From Streptomyces niphimycinicus (lineage in GTDB: Bacteria > Actinomycetota > Actinomycetes > Streptomycetales > Streptomycetaceae): DNA of 41,250 bases. Positions 17,429 to 26,423 of this stretch are shown here, piece by piece. The DNA lies in contig NZ_JAHLEM010000173.1 of assembly GCF_018883605.1 (NCBI RefSeq), positions 1-41,250 of the forward strand, written 5' to 3'. Below the pieces are notes generated by a model. It had not been told where the DNA came from. It searched no databases and saw only the letters and a program-made list of their open reading frames with translations. How positions within the stretch are numbered: position 1 is the stretch's first letter; the number at the start of each line of letters is the position of its first letter. The position numbers were made by a program, and so were the translations under genes.

Positions 17429-18630
17429 TTATCTGGCCCCTGTGGGTTGGGGTTCATAGAAGGTGCCGTCGCGGAGCATGGCGAAGAGGACGTCTGCCCG
17501 GCGTCGGGCCAGGCAGAGGAGGGCCTGGGTGTGGTGCTTGCCCTGAGCGATCTTCTTGTCGTAGTAGGCCCGGGATGCCGGGTCGGCCAGTGCGGCGAAC
17601 GCGGAGAGGAAGAAGGCCCGTTTGAGCTGCTTGTTTCCTCTCCTGGATGGCTGTTCGCCGCGGATCGAGGAACCCGAGCTCCGGGTCGCCGGGGCGAGTC
17701 CCGCGTAGGCGGCGAGGTGGCCGGCGGTGGGGAAGGTGCCGCCGTCACCGACCTCGATCAGGATGCGGGCTCCGGTCCTGACGCCAACTCCCGGCATGGA
17801 CATCAGGACCTTCGAAAGAGGGTGGGCCTCCAGGAGTTCCTCGATCCGCCCGGCCAGCAGCTTGCGCTGGTCAAGGACGGCCGTCAGTGAAGTGGCCAGG
17901 CTCGGGACGATCAGCGCGGCCGCCTCGGTGCCGGGAACGGTGACGGTCTGCTCGTCGAGGGCAGTGAAGATCTCGTCGACCAGGCGCTCGGCCATCCTGG
18001 GGCCTTCGGCCGCAGCAGGGTGATCAGCCGACGGCGGCCGGCTTTGCGGATCTGGACCGGTGACCCGAACCGTTCCAGCAGCGAGAGGACAGCCGGATGC
18101 TGTAGCCGCGGCCCCAGGACCCGTTCCAGCGACGGGTGGATCTGGGTCAGCAGGCCGTGCAACCGGTTCGCGACCCGGGTGGCCTCGCCGGCCAGGTCGT
18201 CGTCGAAGCCGACGATCATCTCCAGCTCGGCGATCGTCTCGTCCTCGCCGTCGATGGCCCGCAAGGTGTGGGGCATCGCCCGGGCGGCGTCGGCGATGAT
18301 GAACGCGTCCCTCGCGTCGGTCTTGGCCTCCCCCGGGTAGAGGTCGGCGATCCGCCGCATCGTCAGCCCCGGGAGATAGGCGACCGGGCAGCCCATGTCC
18401 CTGGCGACCGCCAGCGGCAGAGCCCCGATTGAGGCTGGCTGGTCAACGACCACAAGTACGGTCCCGTGCTTGGCCTGGAGCTTCGCGAACAGCTCGCGGA
18501 GCTTGGGCTCGGTGTTGGGCAGGCGCCTGTCGAACGCCTTCTTCCTGGCCGAGGTGACGGCGGTGGCGTGGTGTTCGCCCTTGCCGACGTCCATGCCGAG
18601 GAAGACGTCGATGTCGCCGGTGTCGATCAC
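17429..18630 (-). pseudogene. IS110-family transposase with one frameshift
   Basis: Starting at GTG 18630 (GGAGG upstream) the frame shows the DEDD domain: VFLGMDVGKGEHHATAV, LVVVDQPASIGALPLAVARD and GEAKTDARDAFIIADAAR. Near 17998, after LITLLRPKAP, one base is missing. The second frame continues MAERLVDEIFTALDEQTV, LMSMPGVGVRTGARILIEVG and HLAAYAGLAPATRSSGSS with the catalytic Ser region, and ends at 17429. Restoring one base gives a full-length enzyme of about 400 aa. Confidence 0.85.
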
Positions 18631-18870
18631 GTGCACCCCTCCATCACGCTTTCGTCCGGCCTGCCAGGGCACCGAGCTGCCACATCCACGTTACGGAGAG
18701 CTCTTCCAGCTCGGGTGAAGCCGGTGCTCAAGCCCCTCATCAGCGGTCCGTCGATGCCTCCGGGCCCGGTGACACCACCCCCCGGATCATCAACAACAAG
18801 GGGGGAAGTCATGCCGGACCCGAAGCCCGGAGGCCCCGTTGCGGAGCCACGAAAACAGGTAACGGGGGGG
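18631..18870 (-). ncRNA. Possible bridge-RNA region of IS110 copy 2
   Basis: IS110 elements encode a structured bridge RNA in the non-coding end upstream of the transposase. About 240 bp here lack a gene and contain GC-rich inverted segments such as GCCGGACCCGAAGCCCGGAG. The assignment is by position only; no loop has been matched to the flanking target. Confidence 0.25.
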
Positions 18871-19139
18871 GGGCGGCCGACCTCACATCGGGTAAGAGTG
18901 CGAGGACGGCCGCCCCGTTCCCGCGGCCGGGCCGACCAGTGCAACCCCGACCGCAGGAGTTCTTCTCCGGGACAACCGGACGGAAGCCGGGGCGGGTTCA
19001 CCGAGGGGACGGGAAGTGCCAGGCGCACTGCGCATGCCGCGCCGCCCCCGGCGCGGAACGGCTGTCGGCCCGTGCGGCGGCTTCTCGTCCGGCGTCGCCT
19101 CATCCTGCGTCTTCGAGCCCGCGATGACCGGAGTACCGG
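18871..19139. other. Gap without recognised features
   Basis: No family motif or ribosome site was seen. Frames on both strands are long but compositionally driven. Confidence 0.4.
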
Positions 19140-19589
19140 ATGACGAACGATCCGTCGGTGACCCCTGACCAAGGCCCGTTCCCGGACTCCGCGCGGCTGC
19201 GGAGGCATGTGGAGTTCCTCGCCGCCGGGCCACGTGGCCGACGCCGGGCACTGCGAGCCATGCGGCGCGCCGAGGTCTACGTCCATGACGAACTGACCGC
19301 CGCGGGTCGGGTGGTGCAGCGGCGGCCGTTCGATGTGCGTCGGCAGATCGGCTCGACGGACCGGTACGGCCACCGGGCGCTTGCCCTCAAGCCGCGCCTG
19401 CACCGGCGCCCGCGCGGGGCGAATCTCATCGCCTCACTGCCCAGATCCGGCCCTATGTGCGCACCGCCCGAATCCGACGCCCCCGCCACGGGGCGGCCGC
19501 TCGGGGTCCCTGCGCCGTGGGAGCGCGGCGGATGTGGCGCAGGAGGAGAGCTGTGGACTGGTCTGGCACCCGTGCCGTTCCTGTCGTAG
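19140..19589 (+). pseudogene. N-terminal remnant of an M28-type peptidase
   Basis: From ATG 19140 the first 100 or so residues resemble Streptomyces M28-family zinc peptidases: RLRRHVEFLAAGPRGRRRAL, EVYVHDELTAAGRVVQRRPF and RGANLIASLP. Similarity stops near 19440, before the metal-binding residues. The remainder to the stop at 19589 is low-complexity sequence. No catalytic function can remain. Confidence 0.5.
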
Positions 19590-19729
19590 GAGGCGCTGCG
19601 GGCCGCCCTGTTCCGCCTCGTCAAGGCCCTGGTGTCGGGCGGGTGGCCAGTGACGGCAACCCAGCCTGCTGTCGAGAACACGCTGCGCCGCTCCGCCGGC
19701 CGGTGGACCCGGTGCGCGGCGGCGGCAAC

Positions 19730-19849
19730 TCCTTCGACACTGCGCGCCTGAGCGAGGAACTCGTCGCGCTCGGGCCGGTGGAGACGAGGACCTTCCCCGC
19801 GGTTGCGGGTGGCCCGCATTTTGTCGCGGCACGGCGCCCCGCGTGCTGA
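19730..19849 (+). pseudogene. C-terminal remnant of a methyltransferase
   Basis: The frame ending at 19849 reads SFDTARLSEELVALGPVETR and TFPAVAGGPHFVAARRP, which resembles the final strands of class I SAM methyltransferases of the kind that end HFVAARR. The SAM-binding part is missing. It has no start of its own and follows the peptidase remnant, marking another deletion joint. Confidence 0.45.
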
Positions 19850-20122
19850 GCCGTGGCCCCGGGGCCATGCCGCGGATCGGCTCGGCGTCGTGGGCCGGGC
19901 CGGTGCCGACACGCGCGTCCACGGCGTTTCCGTACATCGCCGCAGCTCCGTTACGACTCCCCACTCCTGCCCGGCGGCACGCCCCGGCTACGGCCCGCCT
20001 CGTGGACTCGGTACGTTCCTCCTCCCGCGAGGTGAGCGGGTACGGGTCGGCGAGCCGCGGTGGGATGAGAGGAGGGGATCGGCGCCGAGGCCGGCCCGAG
20101 GGAAGACGGTGGGCGCTTCAGG
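19850..20122. other. Gap without recognised features
   Basis: No gene is supported on either strand. It lies downstream of the minus-strand SsgA-like gene. Confidence 0.35.
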
Positions 20123-20593
20123 TCATTCGGCCTGCGCCTCGGGAGTGTGCAGCAGGTTTGCGGTGGCCATGTCCCAGTCGACTTCGGCGAGTTCCTGACC
20201 TGCGGGAACCAGCTCGTAGGTGTACTCGAGCCACTCCGCCAGCGGTAGCACGGGCAGCTCGAACAGGGCCGCCATGTCACCGGAGGTCAGCTGAAGCCAC
20301 GCGGTCGCCCGCTCCTCCGGGTTCGACGGCCGCATCTGGACGGCACCGAGGCCGCTTGTCGAGTACAGCCCCTGCTGGAGGAGGTCTCTTCCGATACGCC
20401 ACAGCACCCGCGGGCCGCCCTCGACGAGAAACTCCACGCATACGCTCAACGGGGCTTTCGGGTCGAACTGGAACTTCGCCTTGATCGCCTGCCGGGCAGA
20501 GACATCCAGCACACGCTCGATGTCCAAGGTCATCTGCGGACGACCGGACGCCACCGTTTGGCCGGCCTGTGTACCTGGCTGATCGCCCCTCAT
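20123..20593 (-). CDS. SsgA-like (SALP) sporulation/cell-division protein
   Basis: A 156-aa protein of the SsgA family. Characteristic blocks: AIKAKFQFDPKAPLSVCVEF (first strand pair), VLWRIGRDLLQQGLYSTSGL (the WxFGRELLxxGL motif), GAVQMRPSNPEE, ALFELPVLPLAEWLEYTYEL and VPAGQE. SALPs are restricted to sporulating actinomycetes and guide septum placement and peptidoglycan remodelling during sporulation. An N-terminal extension of about 20 residues precedes the usual start; ATG 20593 is used because GGAAGG lies upstream, though 20533 is possible. It has no operon partner here. This gene is a strong pointer to Streptomyces. Confidence 0.85.
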   Translation of the reverse strand: MRGDQPGTQAGQTVASGRPQMTLDIERVLDVSARQAIKAKFQFDPKAPLSVCVEFLVEGGPRVLWRIGRDLLQQGLYSTSGLGAVQMRPSNPEERATAWLQLTSGDMAALFELPVLPLAEWLEYTYELVPAGQELAEVDWDMATANLLHTPEAQAE

Positions 20594-20912
20594 GACGAGT
20601 GGGTCCTTCCCTGTGGCGGATGCTGGCCCGACCTACTCTCGTCTTCGCGGCACCGGAGTACATAAGTAAGTTGACCGTCCACATCGCCTGCTGTGACGAC
20701 GGTCCTCGTGGAGTATGTCCGCCAGGCGGACATCTGCCCGTTCTGGGACGTCCTGTCCGGGGCCTCTCCGCAAGGCGGTTCGAGCTTGTGTATGCCACGG
20801 CCCGCGAACATCAAGTCATCCGACGGTCACCCCTGCCCCGTGCCTGAACGATGCTGAAACAGCCCGTCCGCGTGTCGGTGCCGGGCGGTCGTCATGCTCG
20901 GAGGAGCCAACC
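20594..20912. other. Divergent gap between the SsgA-like gene and the alpha/beta hydrolase
   Basis: Contains AAGTTGACCGTCCACATC near 20668 with a TTGACC box that could be a promoter -35 element. No gene is supported. Confidence 0.35.
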
Positions 20913-21748
20913 GTGAACCGTACTCCCGCCGTCTTCATCCACGGCGCGTGACCGCACGCGCTCTCCTGGGAGTCATGGGCGGAGCGCTTCACCAGCCGAG
21001 GGTTCCTCGCCTTCACGCCCGGATGGCCGGGGGAGGCCGCCGCTAGGGACGTACGCAAGGCTCCCGATGCGCTCGGCGGTGTCGGCCTGGACGCCCTGAC
21101 GGACCACTACGCCGGGATCGTCCGGTCGTTCGACATCTCGCCGGTGATCGTCGGCCACTCGGTCGGCGGGCTCATCGCGCAGCATCTCATCGGCGCCGAT
21201 GTCGGCCGGACAGTGGTGGCGATCGCCCCCGCTCCGGTCAACGGCATCCCGCTGCCCGCCTCCCGGAGCTGCCTGTGGCCCCCGGCCAGGCGGACGCCGC
21301 CGACCGGCTGGTGTCTGTGTCCCCGGAGCAGTTCCACCGCTTCTTCGCCAACACTGTCGCAGCGGAGGAGTCCGACCGGCTCTTCGAGCGCTATGTGGTG
21401 CCGGCACCGCGCCGTCTGCTCGCCGACCTCGGATGCGCGGACGCGGACCGCAGCCCGCGCGCCATGGCGGACATCGCCAACACGCGTCGCGGCCCGCGCC
21501 TGCTGATCTCGGGGCAGGAGGACCGACTGATACCCGACTCCGTCACGCGCGCCGCCTACAAGCAGTACGGCGACTCCACGGCCGTGACCGACCTGAAGCA
21601 GTTCGCGAACCGCGCCCACTCGCTGGTCATCGACAACGGATGGCGCTTCGTCGCCGACTACGTGATCGGCTGGCTCGACGAACACGGCATCCGGGACGAC
21701 CACGGCTTTGGAGTTCGCGGTGAGCTTCGGCAGCACGGGCCGTCCTAG
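20913..21748 (+). pseudogene. Alpha/beta hydrolase with nonsense codon and frameshift
   Basis: The frame from GTG 20913 (GGAGG upstream) reads TPAVFIHGA then TGA at 20949-20951, where relatives have Trp (HGAWP). It continues HALSWESWAERFTSRGF and PVIVGHSVGGLIAQHLIG, the nucleophile elbow GHSVGG. Near 21260 one base is missing, after which PVAPGQADAADRLVSVSPEQ, RRGPRLLISGQEDRLIPDS and ANRAHSLVID supply the Asp and His regions to 21748. It therefore has two independent lesions: a TGG-to-TGA change and a one-base loss. Serine hydrolases of this group have varied substrates. Confidence 0.75.
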
Positions 21749-21803
21749 TCGTGCGACTGAGGACCGGGCGTGCGGTGACACCGGGCCGGCCGTGCGGTAC
21801 CCG

Positions 21804-24593
21804 TCAGTCCCGGTCCGGCCGGCGCAGGGCGTCCCGCAGCGCCACCCGGGACGCGATGCCGAGCTTCGGATAGATCTGGTACAGGTGGGCGCCGACGGTG
21901 CGGTGTGAGATGAACAGCCGCTCGGCGATCTGCCTGTTGGTCAGGCCGGTGGCCGCGAGTTCCGCGATCTGGTGTTCCTGCGCGGTGAGGACCGCCCCGC
22001 CCCAGCCGTCCGAGTGCACCACGACCCGCCCGGCCGCCCGCAGTTCCTTGCGCGCACGCTCAGCCCAGGCCGAGGAGTCCAGCCGCTGGAAGGTCTTCAG
22101 CGCAGCCGTCAGCGGAGCCTTGGAGTCGGACAGCGCCCGCGAGCGGCGCAGCCGCTCCCCCTGGGCCAGCCGCACCCGGGCCAGCGCGAACGGCCACCGC
22201 TCCGCGTCCGGCACGGCCAGTGCCTCGGCGAAGAGGCGGGCCGCCTCGGCGTCGCCCTCCGCCACGAGGGCCTCGGCACCCGCGGCCAGCAGGGCGAGCC
22301 GGGGCGAGAGCCCGGCGACGTTCGTCTCGCGCAAAGCGCGCACGTGCGCGACCGCCGCCGCGCGCCGGTCGGTGCGTACCGCGGCCTCCACCAGCTCGAA
22401 GAACACCCACGACGCGTGCGCGACGTACGGGAGGAAGCTGCCGGCTGGGCTGATGGCGTTCACCCGGCCGAACGCCGCGTCGAAGTCGCCGTCGGCGATG
22501 TCCGCGAGGGCGTGCACGTGCTGCGCGCAGTGGACTGCCTCACCGATACCGCGGGGCGCCGCCCAGTTCGTCATCGCGTCGGCGAGCGCGTGCGCAGTCT
22601 CGGTGTCTCCCCGGGACGCGGTCACCAGGCCCTTGGCGTACTGGAAGAACCATGTGCAGACGGAGTACCCGGACCTCTCGCACAGCGTCAGCCCCTCCTC
22701 CGACAGCTCCAGGACCTCGGCCCACTGGCCGCGGTGGTAGTCGTCCAGGCACAGGTGCAGCAGGGCACCGATGTGCCGGCGCACCGGGCCGCCCTCGCGC
22801 CCCTGCCGAACCAGCCGCCAGGACGCCTCGCGCACCGCCGCCAGCCGGTCCGGGTAGAGCGCGGCGGTCCCCACCCGGACCACCCTGGCGGGATCCGTCC
22901 CCTTCGTCGCACCGTCGATGATCTTGTCCAGCTCACGCAGCGTCGCCGCGTCGGCATGGGCCGGGTCGCCCCAGACCCGGGCGGCGACCAGGAGCAGCGG
23001 CGGGGGAGCCGGACGCAGCCGGGCGACGGCCGCGTAATAGGGCGCCCACAGCTCCTCGCAGGCCCCGTAGTTGCACAGCAGCAGAAGGAAGTGCAGCGCG
23101 TCGATAAGCGCCGGATCCTCTGCGTCGTAGCCGTGGTCGCCCTCCTCGATGGCGCCGACGAGCAGGCGGTGTGCCGTCGCCAGGTCGCCGTCGCTGTTCA
23201 GCACCAGTTGTACCGCGGCGGTCGCGGAGCGCAGGGACGCGCCGTGCCCGGGATCCGCCCGCCACGCGTCCTCCAGCAGCTCCGACGCGCTGCGCAGCGC
23301 GCCGATCGCCTCGGCGCCCACATAGGCGGCCTCCGACAGCCGGCGGGCGCGGTCGGTGTCCAGCGGACTGAGGTCCGCCGCCCGGGTGAGCGCCGCGATC
23401 GCGGCCACCGCGTCCCCGCGGTTCAGGATGCGCCGCGCCGCCCGCTCCAACAGAAGGGCCACCTCCTCGTCGGGCTGGAGCGTCGCCTCCCCCAGGTGCC
23501 AGGCCCGCTGTTCCGGCTTGTCGAGGAGGACCCGCGCCAGGGCGCGGTGCGCGGCACGCCGCCCGCTGCTGGTGGACGCCTCAACGACGGCCGACATGAT
23601 CAGCGGGTGCCGGAACACCAGGCGGCGCGGGGACTCGTCCACACGGACGAGGCCGCCCCGCTCGGCCGGGTCCAGATCCCCCAGGTCCGCGTCGCCGTCC
23701 ATCTCCCGCGCGGCGGCGGACAGCACCCCGAGGTTACCGGCGCCGTCCAGGGTGGCGAGCAGGAGCAGCGTGCGGGTCGCGGCGGGCAGGGACCGGACCC
23801 GGGAGACGAAAAGTGACCGGAGGCGTTCGCCCAGCGGCAGGACGGCCAGCAGGACCTCCCGGGCCCGGCGCTGGTCCGCGCGCAGCGCGCCGGGGAGTTC
23901 GAGCAGGGCCAGTGGGTTTCCCTGCGCGGCGTCCAGCACGCGCCGACGCACCAGGTGCGCCAGGTCCGGAAAGTGCAGGTCGACAAGGCGGGCGGCGGGC
24001 TCCGCGCCCAGGGCGGGCAGCTCGTACGACGGCAGCCCGGCACCGTCGAAGAAGCTGTCCACTCCGGTCCGGGAGGCGGCGAGGAACCGGATGCGCTCGC
24101 CGGACAGCCGCCGGGCGAGAAAGCCGAAGACGGCGGCACTCGCCCGGTCCACCCACGCGAGGTCGTCCACGATCAGCAGGACCGGAGTGTCCTCGGCCGC
24201 CGACCGCAGCAGGGCCAGGGCGGCGTTGCAGACGACCAGGCGCTCGGGGGGCGGACCGGATCCGAATCCCAGGGCGATGCTCATGGCCTCCCTACTGGGC
24301 GCGCTGAGCCGGTCGAGCGTGTCGTACAGCGGGAGCAGGACCTGGTTCAGTGCCGAGTAGCTGACGTCCGCCTCGAACTCGGCGCCGCCCGCGCGCAGCA
24401 CGCGCGTGCCCTCCTGGACGGCGGCTCGGGCCACGGCGTCCAGCACCGCGGACTTGCCGACGCCTGGCTGCCCGGACAGCAGCAGGGCACCACCCGCGCC
24501 CGGCTCCAGCAACCCGGACACGCGGTCCAGATCGCGTTCGCGGCCCACCAGCGGGTCCGACGATCCGACGCGCAGCGAGTCAGTGAACCCCAC
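21804..24593 (-). CDS. LAL-type LuxR family transcriptional regulator
   Basis: A 929-aa protein (from GTG 24593) with an N-terminal AAA/NACHT-like ATPase: Walker A in LLSGQPGVGKSAVLDAV (about residue 40) and Walker B in VLLIVDDLAWVD (about 145). The middle is a long helical region resembling tetratricopeptide-like repeats. The C-terminal LuxR helix-turn-helix reads LTAQEHQIAELAATGLTNRQ, IAERLFISHRTVGAHLYQI. Large LuxR-type ATPases respond to small ligands and often activate specialised-metabolite or catabolic genes in Streptomyces. It stands alone, with a broken hydrolase downstream and the peptide locus upstream; a target cannot be assigned. The frame is open further upstream to 24935, but that part is low quality. 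It is the longest intact gene of the window. Confidence 0.9.
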   Translation of the reverse strand: MGFTDSLRVGSSDPLVGRERDLDRVSGLLEPGAGGALLLSGQPGVGKSAVLDAVARAAVQEGTRVLRAGGAEFEADVSYSALNQVLLPLYDTLDRLSAPSREAMSIALGFGSGPPPERLVVCNAALALLRSAAEDTPVLLIVDDLAWVDRASAAVFGFLARRLSGERIRFLAASRTGVDSFFDGAGLPSYELPALGAEPAARLVDLHFPDLAHLVRRRVLDAAQGNPLALLELPGALRADQRRAREVLLAVLPLGERLRSLFVSRVRSLPAATRTLLLLATLDGAGNLGVLSAAAREMDGDADLGDLDPAERGGLVRVDESPRRLVFRHPLIMSAVVEASTSSGRRAAHRALARVLLDKPEQRAWHLGEATLQPDEEVALLLERAARRILNRGDAVAAIAALTRAADLSPLDTDRARRLSEAAYVGAEAIGALRSASELLEDAWRADPGHGASLRSATAAVQLVLNSDGDLATAHRLLVGAIEEGDHGYDAEDPALIDALHFLLLLCNYGACEELWAPYYAAVARLRPAPPPLLLVAARVWGDPAHADAATLRELDKIIDGATKGTDPARVVRVGTAALYPDRLAAVREASWRLVRQGREGGPVRRHIGALLHLCLDDYHRGQWAEVLELSEEGLTLCERSGYSVCTWFFQYAKGLVTASRGDTETAHALADAMTNWAAPRGIGEAVHCAQHVHALADIADGDFDAAFGRVNAISPAGSFLPYVAHASWVFFELVEAAVRTDRRAAAVAHVRALRETNVAGLSPRLALLAAGAEALVAEGDAEAARLFAEALAVPDAERWPFALARVRLAQGERLRRSRALSDSKAPLTAALKTFQRLDSSAWAERARKELRAAGRVVVHSDGWGGAVLTAQEHQIAELAATGLTNRQIAERLFISHRTVGAHLYQIYPKLGIASRVALRDALRRPDRD

Positions 24594-25125
24594 CGGCCAC
24601 CACCCCTTCGCACGCTGTGCCGAACAGCACCGAGGCCAGGGCGCGATGCGACCCGTCCGTCGACCGCATCCCCGCGAAACGTGCCATCTACGTCCCTCCG
24701 TCAGCGCCGACCATTGTAGAAGCCGCGCAGGTCGCGCCGCGTGTCGCCTCCGATGGCGCCACGCCCCCGTCACAGTCGGTGACCTGTGGGTTCTTGCTCG
24801 GGCGGCGGAACCGCCGTCGGCCGCTGCGCGTCTCGCGGACCGTGGCCATGCCCCGCTCTCACCCGGTCCGGCGGCCTCCTGAACGCCGCGTCGGGCCGGG
24901 TGTTCCCGCCCGCCTCGGTCGATTCCCGTGTGCAACAGCGTGCCTGACGGCCGTCACCGTGAACCCACGGCTGCGCCGTTCCGTTCCGCTGCCAGTCGGG
25001 AGCCCAGCCGACCGGTCGCTTCGCATGCGAGGGGCCGAACCGCCAAAGGGCCGATGACGCCCCCTCGGGCGATGGATCAACGATCAGAGCGAACTTGCCG
25101 GTGAGACCGGGCGGCGTCCCGGTGG
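24594..25125. other. Gap upstream of the LAL regulator
   Basis: About 530 bp without a recognisable gene. An ATG frame overlapping the regulator start in another phase exists but has no family motif. The region presumably holds the regulator promoter and the terminator of peptide copy A; I could not identify either. Confidence 0.35.
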
Positions 25126-25322
25126 CTACAGCCCGAGGTCGAGCGCCAGGCATGAGTAGTACTTCCACGAGCTTTCGGGGTCGTAGGCGCCCTTCGCGCC
25201 GCTCGGCACGGCCTCGACCTCGCCTCTTCAGTCAAGTCCTCGAAGCGGATGCGTCCGGGGAGCCGGCCGTAGCGTGCGTGCCTGGCTGCCGCTGCGGCGT
25301 GGGACGTGGACTCCTTGCTCAT
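25126..25322 (-). pseudogene. Small peptide of unknown family, copy A (one-base frameshift)
   Basis: From ATG 25322 (AGAAGG upstream) the frame reads HARYGRLPGRIRFEDLTEEA. Near 25219-25222 one G appears lost; in the next frame the sequence continues through AKGAYDPESSW and KYYSCLALDLGL to a stop at 25126. Restored, it is a 65-aa peptide closely matching copy B at 31522 (17 of 19 residues in the central block and 21 of 23 in the C-terminal block). I do not recognise the family. The layout of a charged N-terminal part and a conserved aromatic, Cys-containing tail resembles a ribosomal-peptide precursor, but no maturation enzyme is adjacent. The promoter at 25381-25417 is shared with ohr. Confidence 0.65.
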
Positions 25323-25380
25323 GACCTTCTCTGCTTCCTCGGTCGTGGATGGTGTCCTGCTCGACGGCTGGACCTGGCCA

Positions 25381-25417
25381 AGCATGCACCCCCGCTCGTC
25401 ACCCGTCAAGACAGTGA
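25381..25417 (-). promoter_or_regulatory. Promoter/operator of peptide copy A
   Basis: On the minus strand TCACTGTCTTGACGGGTGA (25417 to 25399) contains the -35 box TTGACG. Exactly 17 bp further is CATGCT (25386-25381). The inverted repeat extends to GTCAC/GTGAC at both edges. It differs at one of 19 positions from the ohr promoter. The leader to the start at 25322 is about 52 nt. Confidence 0.75.
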
Positions 25418-25477
25418 CGGCGGGTTTCGACTGCCGGTCCTGCCGTCAAAACCTGCCGGGGCGGGACCCGTACCGGC

Positions 25478-25867
25478 TCAGAAGGTGTGTTCCGTGGCCT
25501 CCGCAACGCTGCCCCACGCCGTGACGGCGGCCGGCATCATCACCACCGCGTGTGCTCGGCGATCTCCGCGCGGATACGGCCGGGCAGCGTGTTCACGTCG
25601 CCGATGGTCTCCGCGAGGTCACCGGCCCGGGTGTTGCGGGGCAGGGCCCCTGCGGACAGCGTCCGGTAGGTCTGGATGAGGAGAGAGAGGACCGTGTCGT
25701 CCTCGGCGCTGCCCGTCGGTGTCGTCGCCGAGAGGCCGGGCGCGACCAGCCCCGCCCGCCGGATCAGGGAGTACCGGCGCGCCTGTTCCCGGACTGCTTC
25801 CGCCGGCTGTGAGCGTCACGGCGTTGGCTTCCACAACCGTGCCGTTCAGCGGGGTCGGGGGTTCCAC
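25478..25867 (-). pseudogene. Protein of unknown family, copy A (two frameshifts)
   Basis: Three frames in succession match the protein encoded at 40715-41098. They are EPPTPLNGTVVEANAVTL; then (after one base near 25785) YSLIRRAGLVAPGLSATTP, SAEDDTVLSLLIQTYRTLS and NTRAGDLAETIGDVNTLPGR; and then (after another near 25555) HAVVMMPAAVTAWGSVAE to the stop at 25478. The intact protein would be about 130 aa, helical, with no signal peptide or membrane segment I can see. It lies upstream of peptide copy A on the same strand. Family and function are unknown to me. Confidence 0.5.
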
Positions 25868-25930
25868 CCGTTTTCGACCCGGTGGCGTACGGGCACTTCC
25901 AGTGCGCCACCGGGCGGCCGCCGCGCCTAG

Positions 25931-26110
25931 CTAGTTCCCCTGCGTACCCAGCACAACACGCTCCGCAAGAAGCTGGCCACGGAGCGAGACATATGAGCTT
26001 GGCATGTGCGCCCCGAACAGGCCGACCGGCTGGTCCGGGAGGACTGTGCAAAACACCAGGTCACACCCGGGTCCGCGGGCCGCTTTCGCGTGAGGTAGGG
26101 CATCAGCACC
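25931..26110. other. Decayed stretch with short coding relics
   Basis: A plus-strand frame reads RTQHNTLRKKLATERDI and stops at about 25995. A further frame reads VRPEQADRLVREDCAKHQVT before stopping at 26098. Both have coding-like bias but are too short to identify. No start sites are convincing. Confidence 0.3.
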
Positions 26111-26200
26111 TTACATGGCGGAAATACGCAGGTTACGAAAGTTCCGCAGTGCTCCCGTACGGTTCGAGGAGCCCCACGATTTCCACCTCACGGAGGATCC

Positions 26201-26381
26201 TTGCACACGCTCCCCACACCGCCCGACTGGCTGACGCACCCCCTGCGCGGGGTGCGGTCGCTACGGGGCCCAGTGCCCTGGGCGGCGGTGGTCCGCAAGG
26301 CCCTCGGCGTGGGACCGGTGGTGGCCGTCGGCGTGGCGTCGGGACATACCCCGTTCGGGATGCTCGCCGGACTGGGGGCGA
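26201..26381 (+). pseudogene. N-terminal fragment of a FUSC-family membrane transporter
   Basis: TTG 26201 (GGAGG upstream) opens a frame reading LPTPPDWLTHPLRGVR, GPVPWAAVVRKALGVGPVVA and VGVASGHTPFGMLAGLGAM. This resembles the first cytosolic segment and first membrane helix of FUSC/aromatic-acid exporter proteins (normally over 350 aa). The fragment breaks off at a hairpin after about 60 residues. Remnant only. Confidence 0.55.
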
Positions 26382-26383
26382 TG

Positions 26384-26410
26384 AACAGGCACCGCGCAGC
26401 GGTGCCTGTT
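26384..26410 (-). terminator. Hairpin terminator after the enolase-superfamily gene
   Basis: AACAGGCACCGC (26384-26395) pairs perfectly with GCGGTGCCTGTT (26399-26410) around a 3-nt loop. On the minus strand it lies 14 bp past the stop codon at 26424. Confidence 0.7.
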
Positions 26411-26423
26411 GTCCTACGGCTGG

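Larger units (their letters stand above)
17425..18870 (-). mobile_element. IS110-family element (copy 2), transposase frameshifted
   Basis: The right end starts near TGCCCCTTAT (17425), four bases before the transposase stop, comparable to the end of the third IS110 copy at 41.1 kb. The left, non-coding end covers the sequence upstream of the transposase start (18631 to about 18870), long enough for a bridge RNA. I cannot fix the left boundary; a run of ten G near 18863 is near the limit. The enzyme is close to the copy at 41.12 kb but distinct from copy 1. Confidence 0.55.

Noticed and set aside
21972..23816. 614-aa plus-strand open frame
   Set aside because: Antisense shadow of the LAL regulator, produced by high GC content.
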